Source of the DNA: a bacterium
Lineage (GTDB): Bacteria > Desulfobacterota > Binatia > DP-6
Reading direction: 5' to 3'
Length of the DNA stretch: 64,000 bases
Assembly (NCBI GenBank): GCA_026129405.1
Contig: JAHCID010000001.1
Location: 1,705,237 to 1,769,236, forward strand
This document shows positions 27,786 to 35,214 of this stretch, one piece after another. The notes under the pieces are model-generated. The model was not told where the DNA came from, made no database searches, and worked only from the letters and a program-made list of their open reading frames with translations. Position 1 is the first letter of the stretch; each line of letters opens with the position of its first letter. Both the position numbers and the translations under genes were made by a program.

Positions 27786-28427
27786 TTAGCGGGCCGTCGC
27801 CGGCGGCGCCATGCCGGCGAGGCGTCCGACGCCGGGGAGGAAGCGCCCGGTGCGCGCGGCCCAGCGGAGGTACGCGGCGCCGTGCGTGCGCACGAGGTAC
27901 GGCTCCTCGGCGGTGCGTACCTGGAGCTCGACGCCGGCCAGCGTGATCGCGAACGCGAGCGTCGCGAGCGGCCCGGGCACGAGCAGCAGGAGGCCGGCGA
28001 GGCCGATCAGCATCGCGGTGAAGATCGGGTTGCGCACCCAGCGGAACGGGCCGTCCGTCACCAGGGCGGTGCGCTCGCTCGGGTCGACGCCGATGCGCCA
28101 CGAGGTGCCCATCGCGAGCTGCGCCCAGAGGGTCCCCGCGGTCCCGACGGCGACGAGCGCGAGGCCGGCCCACAGCGTCGCCGGTCGCGCGAGCGGGGGC
28201 CACGGCGGCGCGGCCCCCGTCCAGGCGAGGACGGGCGCGGCGACCGTCGCCGCGCAGCCGACGACGAAGAGCACGCCGCCCCACCACTCGGGCGAGAGCG
28301 GCCGGCCGTGGATGCCGCGGAAGCCGGTGGAGCCGGTGCGGCGCCACTGCATCCAGCTGCGCCAGACGAAGGCGAGGCCGACGAAGAAGGCGGTGGCGAG
28401 GCAGGCGACGGCGGTGCGATCGAGCAT
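27786..28427 (-). CDS. Isoprenylcysteine-carboxyl-methyltransferase-like membrane protein
   Basis: A 213-residue polytopic membrane protein with about four hydrophobic segments (VACLATAFFVGLAFVW, WWGGVLFVVGCAATVAAPVL, LWAGLALVAVGTAGTLWA, NPIFTAMLIGLAGLLLL). The cytoplasmic SAM-binding motif appears as LVTDGPFRWVRNPIFTAM and EEPYLVRTHGAAYLRW, as in the ICMT/phospholipid methyltransferase family. The substrate is unknown. It is divergent from a TetR gene; the 54-base gap contains a perfect 14-bp palindrome, so repression by that TetR is likely. Confidence 0.85.
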   Translation of the reverse strand: MLDRTAVACLATAFFVGLAFVWRSWMQWRRTGSTGFRGIHGRPLSPEWWGGVLFVVGCAATVAAPVLAWTGAAPPWPPLARPATLWAGLALVAVGTAGTLWAQLAMGTSWRIGVDPSERTALVTDGPFRWVRNPIFTAMLIGLAGLLLLVPGPLATLAFAITLAGVELQVRTAEEPYLVRTHGAAYLRWAARTGRFLPGVGRLAGMAPPATAR

Positions 28428-28439
28428 GCGCTCAGCATG

Positions 28440-28453
28440 CGAGCAATTGCTCG
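28440..28453. promoter_or_regulatory. Perfect palindrome CGAGCAATTGCTCG, likely TetR operator
   Basis: A 14-bp perfect inverted repeat in the divergent gap between the ICMT-like gene (start 28427, minus) and tetR (start 28482, plus). TTGCTC at 28447-28452, inside the palindrome, can serve as a -35 box with TAGACG at 28470-28475 (17-base spacing) as the -10 box for tetR. Binding there would block the tetR promoter and the region 13-26 bases before the other start. Confidence 0.6.
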
Positions 28454-28481
28454 GATTCGCTACTCGGGTTAGACGCGCCCC

Positions 28482-29135
28482 ATGCACGCCCGTCGCTCCG
28501 ACCGTCTCGCCCCGCGCCGGCGCCCCCGCCAGGCCCGCGCCCAGGCCACGTCCGCCGCCATCCTGGAGGCGGCTGCTCGGGTTTTCGCCGCCCACGGCTA
28601 CGCGGCGGGGACCACGAACCGCATCGCCGAGCGCGCCGGCGTGTCGGTCGGGTCGCTCTACGAGTACTGGCCGAACAAGGACGCCATCCTGAGCGCGCTG
28701 CTCGAGCGCCACCTCGACGAGGCGCACGGCGTCCTCGCGCCGCTGGTCGCCGAGGCGCGCGCGGGCCGGCGGTCGCTGGCCGCGATCGTACGCGGGTTCG
28801 TCACGGCGATGGTGGCGCTGCACGCACACGAGCCCGCGCTGCACCGCGTGCTCTTCGAGGAGGCGCCCATCCCGGCGCGCCTGCGGCGCGGGCTCGTGGC
28901 GATCGACGCCGCCATGGTCGACGGGATCGCGGCGCTGCTGCGCGAGCATCCCGACGCCCGCGTGGCCGACGCGACGCTCGCGGCGACGCTCGTGGTGCAC
29001 ACCGTCGAGGCGCTGACCCACCGCCTCGTGCTGCACCTCGGCCGCGCCGCCGACCGCGAGGCCTGGATCACCGAGGTGACGGCGCTCGTCGTGCGCTACG
29101 TGGCCGGGGACCCGCGCGCGCGCCCCGTCGCCTGA
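28482..29135 (+). CDS. TetR-family transcriptional regulator
   Basis: A 217-residue TetR repressor. The helix-turn-helix domain is SAAILEAAARVFAAHGYAAG followed by TTNRIAERAGVSVGSLYEYW PNKDAIL, and the ligand domain is mostly helical. The Y-E-Y-W-P-N-K motif is typical of the AcrR/TetR group. It is divergent from the ICMT-like gene and followed 47 bases later by a flavin monooxygenase gene on the same strand, so it probably controls one or both. The predicted -10 box ends 6 bases before the ATG, so the transcript may be leaderless. Confidence 0.92.
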   Translation: MHARRSDRLAPRRRPRQARAQATSAAILEAAARVFAAHGYAAGTTNRIAERAGVSVGSLYEYWPNKDAILSALLERHLDEAHGVLAPLVAEARAGRRSLAAIVRGFVTAMVALHAHEPALHRVLFEEAPIPARLRRGLVAIDAAMVDGIAALLREHPDARVADATLAATLVVHTVEALTHRLVLHLGRAADREAWITEVTALVVRYVAGDPRARPVA

Positions 29136-29182
29136 GCCGCGCGGGCTTTACGGCGCAGCGCGCTTCCGGGTACGAGGCGGCC

Positions 29183-30340
29183 ATGGCCGCGCCGACGTTC
29201 GCCATGCGCGACGATTCGCTCGACGAGCCGCTCGCGGACCTGCTGCCGCGCGTGCGCGCCGCGGCCGAGCGCGCCGAGCGTGAGCGCCGTCTCCCGCCCG
29301 AGCTCGCCGCCGCGATGGCCCGCGCCGGCGTGTTTCGCCTGGCGGTGCCGCGCGCGCTCGGCGGGCGGGAGGCGCCGGTGTCGACGCTGCTCGCCGTACT
29401 CGAGGCGATCGCGCACGCCGACGGCGCCGCCGGCTGGTGCGCGATGATCGGCGCGACCAGCGCGGTGGTGAGCGCGTACCTGCCCGAGGCCGAGGCCCGC
29501 GCGATCTGGGGCGAGGCGCCCGACGTCGTCACCGGCGGCGTCTTCGCGCCCACCGGCACCGCGGTCGAGGACGGCAGCGACTGGCGCATCGCCGGCCGCT
29601 GGCGGTTCGCGAGCGGCTGCCAGCATTGCGACTGGCTCATGGGCGGCGTCCTGGTCGCGACGGACGGCCGCCCGCAGGCGCGCCTGGCGCTGTTCCCCGC
29701 CGCCGACGCCCGCATCATCGACACCTGGGACACCGCCGGGTTGCGCGGCACGGGCAGCCACGACATCGCGGTCGACGACCTGCGCGTGCCCATGGCGCGC
29801 ACCGTGTCCCTCGTCGACGAGCGCCCGCACGCGGCGGGGCCGCTCTACGCCTTCCCGGTCTTCGGCCTGCTCGCGCTCGGGATCGGCGCCGTCGCGCTCG
29901 GCATCGCGCGGCGCGCGTGGGACGAGCTGCTCGCGCTCGCGGGCACGAAGACGCCGACCGGCATGCACCGCCCGCTCGCCCAGCGGGGCGCGGTCCAGAG
30001 CGAGGTCGCGCAGGCCACGGCCGAGCTCGAGTCGGCGCGCACCTGGCTGTGCGACACGGTCGGCAGCGCCTGGAACGTCGCCCTGCGCGGCGGCGCGCTC
30101 GACCTCGCGACCCGCGCCCGCCTGCGCCTCGCCGCCACCCATGCGACCGCCGCCGCCGCCCGCGTCACCGACCGCATGTACGGCGCCGGCGGCGGCACGG
30201 CGATCTACGCCGCGAGCCCGCTCCAGCGCTGCTTCCGCGACGTGCACGTGGCGACGCAGCACATGATGGTCGCCCAGCCCACGCTCGAGCTGACCGGCCG
30301 CGTGCTCCTCGGCGTCGACGCCGACACGAGCATGCTGTGA
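29183..30340 (+). CDS. Acyl-CoA-dehydrogenase-fold flavin-dependent monooxygenase (HsaA/DszC-like)
   Basis: A 385-residue protein with the acyl-CoA dehydrogenase fold. Segments RLPPELAAAMARAGVFRLAV, GGREAPVSTLLAVLEAIAHADGAAGW, WRIAGRWRFASGCQHCDWLMGG and GTGSHDIAVDDLRVP are characteristic of group D flavoprotein monooxygenases (HsaA, HpaB-like, DszC) rather than true dehydrogenases. The catalytic Glu of acyl-CoA dehydrogenases is not conserved. Such enzymes need reduced flavin from a separate reductase, which is not visible here. It follows tetR by 47 bases on the same strand and is likely its target. Confidence 0.85.
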   Translation: MAAPTFAMRDDSLDEPLADLLPRVRAAAERAERERRLPPELAAAMARAGVFRLAVPRALGGREAPVSTLLAVLEAIAHADGAAGWCAMIGATSAVVSAYLPEAEARAIWGEAPDVVTGGVFAPTGTAVEDGSDWRIAGRWRFASGCQHCDWLMGGVLVATDGRPQARLALFPAADARIIDTWDTAGLRGTGSHDIAVDDLRVPMARTVSLVDERPHAAGPLYAFPVFGLLALGIGAVALGIARRAWDELLALAGTKTPTGMHRPLAQRGAVQSEVAQATAELESARTWLCDTVGSAWNVALRGGALDLATRARLRLAATHATAAAARVTDRMYGAGGGTAIYAASPLQRCFRDVHVATQHMMVAQPTLELTGRVLLGVDADTSML

Positions 30341-30497
30341 CGAGCGACGCCCGCGTGCCACGGAGTACCTGCTGGCCCGCGACCGGTGTCCGCGGCGGAG
30401 GCGGAGCGCCGCGGGCAAGTGAGCCGGGGCGTCGCGGCGGCGGCGCTCGCCGACGCGACGCTCGCCTGCGCGCGGCGTCCGTACGTGCATTCCTGCC

Positions 30498-30526
30498 TTG
30501 ACAGCTCGTGCGGCAACACAGTTTTC
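30498..30526 (+). promoter_or_regulatory. Candidate promoter (consensus -35 TTGACA)
   Basis: TTGACA at 30498-30503 matches the sigma-70 -35 consensus exactly, unusual in this GC-rich DNA. At 17-base spacing the -10 position reads GTTTTC (30521-30526), a weak match. Transcription would begin near 30533, immediately before ATG 30534, implying a leaderless mRNA. The box is predicted only from the -35 match. Confidence 0.4.
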
Positions 30527-30533
30527 TCCGAGC

Positions 30534-31109
30534 ATGACCGCCGCCGCCGACGACCCCCCACCGTCCGACGCGCTCGAGAGCCTGGAGACCCTCCAGGCCA
30601 TGCTGATCGCGGCCATGGGGCTCGTCCGCAAGATCGAGGGCGACCCGCTGCTGGCGCGGTGGCTCGCAAGCTTCCACGCCATGCCCGCGGCCGATCGCCC
30701 GGTGGTCATCGAGGCGGTCGAGCGTGAGGTGAAGGCGAGCGTCGTCACGCGGGCCACGCGGGTCGTCACCGGACAGACGATGCACCCGAATCCGCATGCG
30801 CGCCTCTACCTGCGCTCGATGGAGCGCGACGTCCCGCGGTCCACGGTCGAGACCGAGGCGATGCGCCGCGCGACCCTGCGTGCGATGCAGGCGGTCGGCG
30901 TGGTGACGGGGACGCCGGAGATGTTCGGCGAATGGCGGGTCGCGACGGCGGCGGCCCTGGCGGGGCTCGACGGGCCGCAGCGCGACGCGATCGAGATGCT
31001 GGCGCGGGAGTTCATGCGCATCCTCGACCAGCCGGTGGAGGCGCCGCCGCCGCGCGCGACGCCGGCGACGCCGGCGCGCAGCTCGCGCGGCAGGAAGAGC
31101 AGGCCCTGA
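30534..31109 (+). CDS. Hypothetical protein, helical
   Basis: A 191-residue protein with no signal peptide. The core is helical (LETLQAMLIAAMGLVRKIEG, AADRPVVIEAVEREVKASVV, TEAMRRATLRAMQAVGVVTG, RDAIEMLAREFMRILDQ) and the C-terminal 30 residues are a Pro/Ala/Arg-rich tail. HPNPHARLYLRSMERDVPRS is a distinctive central segment. I do not recognise the family. It ends four bases before the GTG start of the RluA gene, so the two are almost certainly co-transcribed. ATG 30534 was chosen over an in-frame upstream ATG at 30498 because that one overlaps the candidate -35 box. Confidence 0.75.
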   Translation: MTAAADDPPPSDALESLETLQAMLIAAMGLVRKIEGDPLLARWLASFHAMPAADRPVVIEAVEREVKASVVTRATRVVTGQTMHPNPHARLYLRSMERDVPRSTVETEAMRRATLRAMQAVGVVTGTPEMFGEWRVATAAALAGLDGPQRDAIEMLAREFMRILDQPVEAPPPRATPATPARSSRGRKSRP

Positions 31110-31113
31110 CGCC

Positions 31114-32031
31114 GTGACGCCCGCGGGGGCGCGCCGGGTGGCCTTCACGGTGCGTGCGGTGGAGGAGGGGCTCCGGCTCGATCAGGTGCTGGCGCTCCGC
31201 GTGCCGGGGCTCTCGCGCCGCCAGGCACGCGTGCTCCTCGACCTGGGCGGCGTCTTCGTCGACGGCCGGCGCGTGCGCATCGCCGGCCGCGGCGTGCGCG
31301 CAGGGCAGGCGATCGTCGCGCACGTGGGCGGGGCGCTCGCGCGGGCCACCAAGGACGTGGGCCGCGCCGCGCGGGCGCGCGACGAGGCGGCGCTGCCGCC
31401 GGTGCCGGTCGTGCATCAGGACATGGACGTGATCGTCGTCGACAAGCCGCCCGGCATCCTCTCGGCACCGACGCCCGAGAGCGATCGCACGAACCTCGTG
31501 AGCCTGCTGTCCCGGCGCACGCAGCCGCCCGAGCCCGTGTTCCTCGTGCATCGCATCGATCGGCCCACGAGCGGGCTCCTCGTCTTCGCGCGCTCGGCGC
31601 TGGCGAACCGTGCGCTCGGGGAGGCGTTCCGCACGCACGACGTGGAGCGCGAGTACGTCGCCGTCGTGTGCGGCGCCGTCCCCGACGCGCTCGCGACGAT
31701 CGACGCGCCGCTCGGCGGGCGGCGCGCGGTCACGCACCTCGCCGTCGCCGGGCGCCTCGGCACGGTGGCGACCGTGCTGCGTTGCCGCCTCGAGACCGGC
31801 CGCACGCACCAGATCCGACTCCACTGCCGCGGCGCCGGGCATCCCGTCCTCGGCGATGCGGACGTCGCCGTCGCGGGCGGGCCCGAGCCGCCGCGGCTGG
31901 CGCTGCACGCCGCGGTGCTCGGCTTCCGGCATCCGCGCAGCGGCGAGCCGCTGCGCTTCACGAGCCCGCTGCCGGCCGACCTCGCCGGCTGGCTCGAAGC
32001 TCTGCGTACGCGCGTCGCCGCGGGCGCGTGA
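31114..32031 (+). CDS. RluA-family RNA pseudouridine synthase
   Basis: A 305-residue enzyme that isomerises uridine in rRNA or tRNA. An S4 RNA-binding domain (LRLDQVLALRVPGLSRRQAR) is followed by the catalytic domain. The catalytic Asp149 lies in LVHRIDRPTSGLLVFARSAL, and KPPGILSAP and LETGRTHQIRLHCRGAGHPV are the other family motifs. The exact target (RluC, RluD or TruC type) is not decided. The GTG start at 31114 lies four bases after the upstream hypothetical gene, indicating an operon. The tail is convergent with the epoxide-hydrolase-like gene (22-base gap). Confidence 0.93.
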   Translation: MTPAGARRVAFTVRAVEEGLRLDQVLALRVPGLSRRQARVLLDLGGVFVDGRRVRIAGRGVRAGQAIVAHVGGALARATKDVGRAARARDEAALPPVPVVHQDMDVIVVDKPPGILSAPTPESDRTNLVSLLSRRTQPPEPVFLVHRIDRPTSGLLVFARSALANRALGEAFRTHDVEREYVAVVCGAVPDALATIDAPLGGRRAVTHLAVAGRLGTVATVLRCRLETGRTHQIRLHCRGAGHPVLGDADVAVAGGPEPPRLALHAAVLGFRHPRSGEPLRFTSPLPADLAGWLEALRTRVAAGA

Positions 32032-32053
32032 CGCGGCCCGGCCGGCCCGCTCG

Positions 32054-32923
32054 TCAGGCGCCGAGGAACTCGAGCACGGCCGGGTTCACGATCTCGGCGC
32101 GCTCCTGGTGCACGAAGTGCCCGGCGCCCGGGACCTCGAGGACGCGCAGCCCGGCGGGGAAGCACGCCTCCATGCCGGCCGCGATCTCACGGCCGATGCA
32201 GCCGTCGTCGGCGCCGTGTACGTAGAGCGCCGGCGGGGCGAGCGGGATGCCGCTCGCCGCGATCGCGCCGTCGAGCTGCGCGGGGTCGCCGAACGGCGGT
32301 CCCATCGTCTGGCGATAGTAGCCGAGGGCTGCGGCGGCCGTGCCCGGGCGGCGGAACGTCTCCTTCACGTGTGTCAGCCACGCGGACGGCGGCGTCCACC
32401 CGGGCGACCAGTCGCGGACGAGGCCGTCGATCATCGCGAAGTCGTCGTGCGCGAGCGCGCGTTCGGCGATGGGCTGCTGGAAGAAGAACATGTACCAGCT
32501 GCGCCGCTGCTGCGCGTAGTCGTCGCGCAGCGCCGCGAAGAAGCGCGGCCCGTACGGCACCGCCATCGTGACCAGCCGGCGCACGCGCTGCGGCGCGAGT
32601 AGCGCGCCGAAGTAGGCGGCGACGGCCCCCCAGTCGTGCCCCATGACGATCGCGTCGTCGGCGCCGAGCGCCTCGACGAGCGCGCCGACGTCCTCCGCGA
32701 GCCCCATCGCGTCGTAGCGGCCGTCGCGCGGTGCGCTCGTCGGCCGGTAGCCGCGCATGTACGGCATGACGACGCGGAAGCCGGCGCCCACCAGCGCCGG
32801 CAGCTGCGCCTGCCAGCCCTGCGGCCCGTCGGGGAAGCCGTGCAGGCACAGGACGAGCGGGCCGTCTCCCTGCTCCCGCACCGCGAAGTCGACGTTCGGC
32901 GTGCGGATCGTGCGTTCGGTCAT
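32054..32923 (-). CDS. Alpha/beta hydrolase, epoxide-hydrolase-like
   Basis: A 289-residue hydrolase. The oxyanion motif is LHGFPDGPQGWQAQ and the nucleophile elbow is VMGHDWGAVAAYF with Asp97 as nucleophile; the catalytic His is in PGAGHFVHQE. Aspartate plus D-W-G-A is the signature of soluble epoxide hydrolases and haloalkane dehalogenases rather than serine esterases. Two Tyr residues in the cap would favour an epoxide hydrolase, but I cannot confirm them. ATG 32923 overlaps the Fe-S/SCP2 gene stop (ATGA), so both are translated as a unit under the TetR at 34503. Confidence 0.9.
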   Translation of the reverse strand: MTERTIRTPNVDFAVREQGDGPLVLCLHGFPDGPQGWQAQLPALVGAGFRVVMPYMRGYRPTSAPRDGRYDAMGLAEDVGALVEALGADDAIVMGHDWGAVAAYFGALLAPQRVRRLVTMAVPYGPRFFAALRDDYAQQRRSWYMFFFQQPIAERALAHDDFAMIDGLVRDWSPGWTPPSAWLTHVKETFRRPGTAAAALGYYRQTMGPPFGDPAQLDGAIAASGIPLAPPALYVHGADDGCIGREIAAGMEACFPAGLRVLEVPGAGHFVHQERAEIVNPAVLEFLGA

Positions 32924-34476
32924 GCGGCGCTCCTAGCACGGCGGCGGCGCCAGGCCATCTTGAGCGCGAACGCGAGGCGCGCGAGCGGCCCCTCGCCCGG
33001 CTCGACGCCGAAGAGCGCCGGGAAGCGCAGGAAGAGCGCGCGGTCGCCGCGCAGGCGGATGCGTCCGGTGAGGAGGCCCCACACCGGGCTGCGCTCGCCG
33101 CGGTGGACGGCGAGCCAGAACGTCGCGGGCGCGCGCAGGGTCAGGTCGGGCGCCTCCGTCGCGCCCGGCCGCAGCTCGCAGCGGCGGTCGGCGATGCGCA
33201 TCACCCAGTCGCCGCCGCCGGGGCCGGTGAGCACGAACTGCACCGTGGCGCGCAGGTCGCCGGCCTCCGACGGCCGGAAGTACTGCGGCATCCAGCGCAT
33301 CATCGCGTCGACGTTCTGCGTGCGGATGCGACGCAGCGGCACCAGCCGGACGTTGCGCCAGGAGTCGCCGGCTCGATCGACGGGTGTGCGCCATCGTCCC
33401 GGCGGGATGCCGTAGCGTGCACGCGCGCCCGGCGTGTCGATGACGAAGCGCGCGTCCTCTTCGCCGCGCGTGTGCGTCAGCGGCTTCAGGGTCTCGTCGA
33501 GGTAGCGGCGGCGGACCTCCTTGTCGCCGTGGAACGCGGCCTCGATCTCGGCGGGACAGGTCGCGACGCAGTTGAAGCAGCGGTACTCGACGCGGAACGA
33601 CAGCGCCTGCCAGAGCGCCGCGATCTCGTTGTCGGCCCAGCGGGCGCGAAACGCCTTCGGCGAGCGCTCGACGAGGTCGCCGACGAGATCGAGGAAGCCG
33701 GGGATCGAGTCGCGATAGGTGTGGTTGTAGCAGGCGAAGAAGTCGAAGGTGCCGTCGGGCTTGATCGCCTCGGTGGGGCACGAGGCGACGCACAGGTTGC
33801 AGGTGAGGCACGGGTTCCAGCCGGTCGGCGCGTCGGCCCGGGGCCACTCGAGGTTGGTCAGCACCGTGTCGAGGAGGCAGTAGGCGCCGAAGCGGCGGTG
33901 CAGGAAGTTGCGGCTCGTGCCGATGACGCCGAGGCCGGCGGCCTGCGCGACCAGCTTGTGGCTGAGCGGCCACAGCTTGTCGGCCCAGCGCTGGCTCACC
34001 TCCTGCGGCCAGCCGACCGTGGTCGTCACGCCCTCGCCGCCGAGCGAGCGGATGTAGCGCACGGCGTCGTGGCCCATGCGGAAGACGCGCTCCTCGCAGG
34101 CATAGAGCTCGTGGTTCGCCGTCGGCAGGTAGCGCGACTGCATGGCGGCGCGGTTCTCCTCGCCGACCAGACAGACGAGGGAGCGCGCGTGCGGGTAGAC
34201 GTAGAGGATCTCGTCGCGCTCGTGGGCGATCGCCGGGTCGTCGATCGAGATCACGCCGACGTCGTCGGCGAAGGTCGCGACCCGAGCCTTGAAGGCGTCG
34301 AGCGGGACGGGCGCCGGCACGGCGCGGCCCGGCACGGGGTTCGGCGGCTGCGGGCGGTACGGCCAGCGCCACGCGGAGGGCGGCGGCACGCCGCTCGCCG
34401 GCATCGGCTTCGGGCGGCCGGGCGGCGGGAAGGGGAAGGGCCAGTCGGTGTGGGCGCGGCGCGGGGGTGCGGACAT
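32920..34476 (-). CDS. QueG-like [4Fe-4S] protein fused to SCP2 sterol-binding domain
   Basis: A 518-residue fusion. Residues 60-310 resemble epoxyqueuosine reductase/reductive-dehalogenase Fe-S proteins. All eight cluster cysteines are visible: C223, C226, C229, C233 (NPCLTCNLCVASCP), C249, C300, C303 and C307 (RCFNCVATCP), as in QueG. Residues about 400-495 look like an SCP2 lipid-transfer domain (TLRAPATFWLAVHRGERSP followed by LTGRIRLRGDRALFLRFPAL). No TAT signal is seen, only a proline-rich N-terminus. This suggests a corrinoid- or Fe-S-dependent reduction of a lipid or steroid-like substrate; that is inference. It is preceded by a Shine-Dalgarno GAGGAG and a 17-bp operator-like site, and coupled to the hydrolase downstream. 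Confidence 0.85.
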   Translation of the reverse strand: MSAPPRRAHTDWPFPFPPPGRPKPMPASGVPPPSAWRWPYRPQPPNPVPGRAVPAPVPLDAFKARVATFADDVGVISIDDPAIAHERDEILYVYPHARSLVCLVGEENRAAMQSRYLPTANHELYACEERVFRMGHDAVRYIRSLGGEGVTTTVGWPQEVSQRWADKLWPLSHKLVAQAAGLGVIGTSRNFLHRRFGAYCLLDTVLTNLEWPRADAPTGWNPCLTCNLCVASCPTEAIKPDGTFDFFACYNHTYRDSIPGFLDLVGDLVERSPKAFRARWADNEIAALWQALSFRVEYRCFNCVATCPAEIEAAFHGDKEVRRRYLDETLKPLTHTRGEEDARFVIDTPGARARYGIPPGRWRTPVDRAGDSWRNVRLVPLRRIRTQNVDAMMRWMPQYFRPSEAGDLRATVQFVLTGPGGGDWVMRIADRRCELRPGATEAPDLTLRAPATFWLAVHRGERSPVWGLLTGRIRLRGDRALFLRFPALFGVEPGEGPLARLAFALKMAWRRRRARSAA

Positions 34477-34491
34477 GGGCGGCGTCTCCTC

Positions 34492-34508
34492 GGTTTACAC
34501 CGTCAACC
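34492..34508. promoter_or_regulatory. Operator-like inverted repeat before the Fe-S/SCP2 gene
   Basis: GGTTTACACCGTCAACC is a 7-3-7 inverted repeat with one mismatch. It lies 16 bases upstream of ATG 34476 and overlaps the stop codon of tetR (34503). It shares 14 of 17 bases with the site at 35151-35167 that overlaps the tetR start, so both are likely bound by the same TetR protein. Confidence 0.65.
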
Positions 34509-35159
34509 TCGTGGGGTGGCGACGCGAGGCGACAGCCAGGCGACCGCGGCCTCGATGACCGCGTCGCGCACGGCGTCCGCCTGGCCGTCGGTGGTGAGCG
34601 GCGTCAGGCCGGCCACGGCCAGGGTCGCGGCGCCGTGGATCTGGGCCCACACGGCGGTGGTCGCGACGGTGAGGTCGAGGTCGGCGCGCAGCTCGCGGCG
34701 CGCCAGCCCGCGCTGGAGGACGTCGCGCACGAGCATCAGCGTGAACATCTCGCGCTGCACGGCTTCGCGGTGCGGCGCGCGGCCGGGCGGACCGTGGAAC
34801 ATCAGGTCGAAGTAGCCGCGGTGCTCGAGGGCGAAGCGGTGATAGCCGCGGCCGAGGGCGCGCACCTGGTCGAGGGCGGGGCCGTCCGGGTCGTCCGGGC
34901 GCAGGTAGCCGGCGAGCAGCTGGTGGCCCTCGATGCGCAGGTGGTCGAGGACGTCGTCGATCGAGCGGAAGTGCAGGTAGAGCGCCGTCGCGCTGACCCC
35001 GACCGCGGCGGCGATCTTGCGGGCCGACAGGCCATCGGCCCCGTCGCGCTGCCAGAGGCGCCGGGCGGCGGCGAGGAGGGCGCTGCGCAGATCGCCGCGC
35101 CGCACCGTGCGCGCCCGGCGCGCGACCGCGACGGCCCGCCCACGCGTGGTGGTTGACAC
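34503..35159 (-). CDS. TetR-family transcriptional regulator of the Fe-S/SCP2 operon
   Basis: A 218-residue TetR protein. The DNA-binding domain is LRSALLAAARRLWQRDGADG followed by LSARKIAAAVGVSATALYLH and the R-S-I-D-D motif, with a C-terminal TetR_C_33-like ligand domain (FHGPPGRAPH, DLTVATTAVWAQIHGAATLA). It is the first gene of the operon tetR - Fe-S/SCP2 - hydrolase. The GTG start at 35159 sits inside an operator-like inverted repeat, and the predicted transcription start is also inside it, so autorepression and a leaderless mRNA are likely. Confidence 0.92.
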   Translation of the reverse strand: MSTTTRGRAVAVARRARTVRRGDLRSALLAAARRLWQRDGADGLSARKIAAAVGVSATALYLHFRSIDDVLDHLRIEGHQLLAGYLRPDDPDGPALDQVRALGRGYHRFALEHRGYFDLMFHGPPGRAPHREAVQREMFTLMLVRDVLQRGLARRELRADLDLTVATTAVWAQIHGAATLAVAGLTPLTTDGQADAVRDAVIEAAVAWLSPRVATPRG

Positions 35160-35196
35160 CGTTCACCTGGGTACGGGGTCGGCGCCGTGAGGTCAA
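35151..35196 (-). promoter_or_regulatory. tetR promoter with overlapping operator
   Basis: On the minus strand, TTGACC (35196-35191) and TACCCA (35173-35168) form -35 and -10 boxes with 17-base spacing. The operator GGTTGACACCGTTCACC (35151-35167, plus sense) begins directly after the -10 box and covers the expected transcription start and GTG start codon. It matches the site at 34492-34508 in 14 of 17 positions. Confidence 0.6.
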
Positions 35197-35214
35197 GCCC
35201 GGCGCCGCCGGCGG

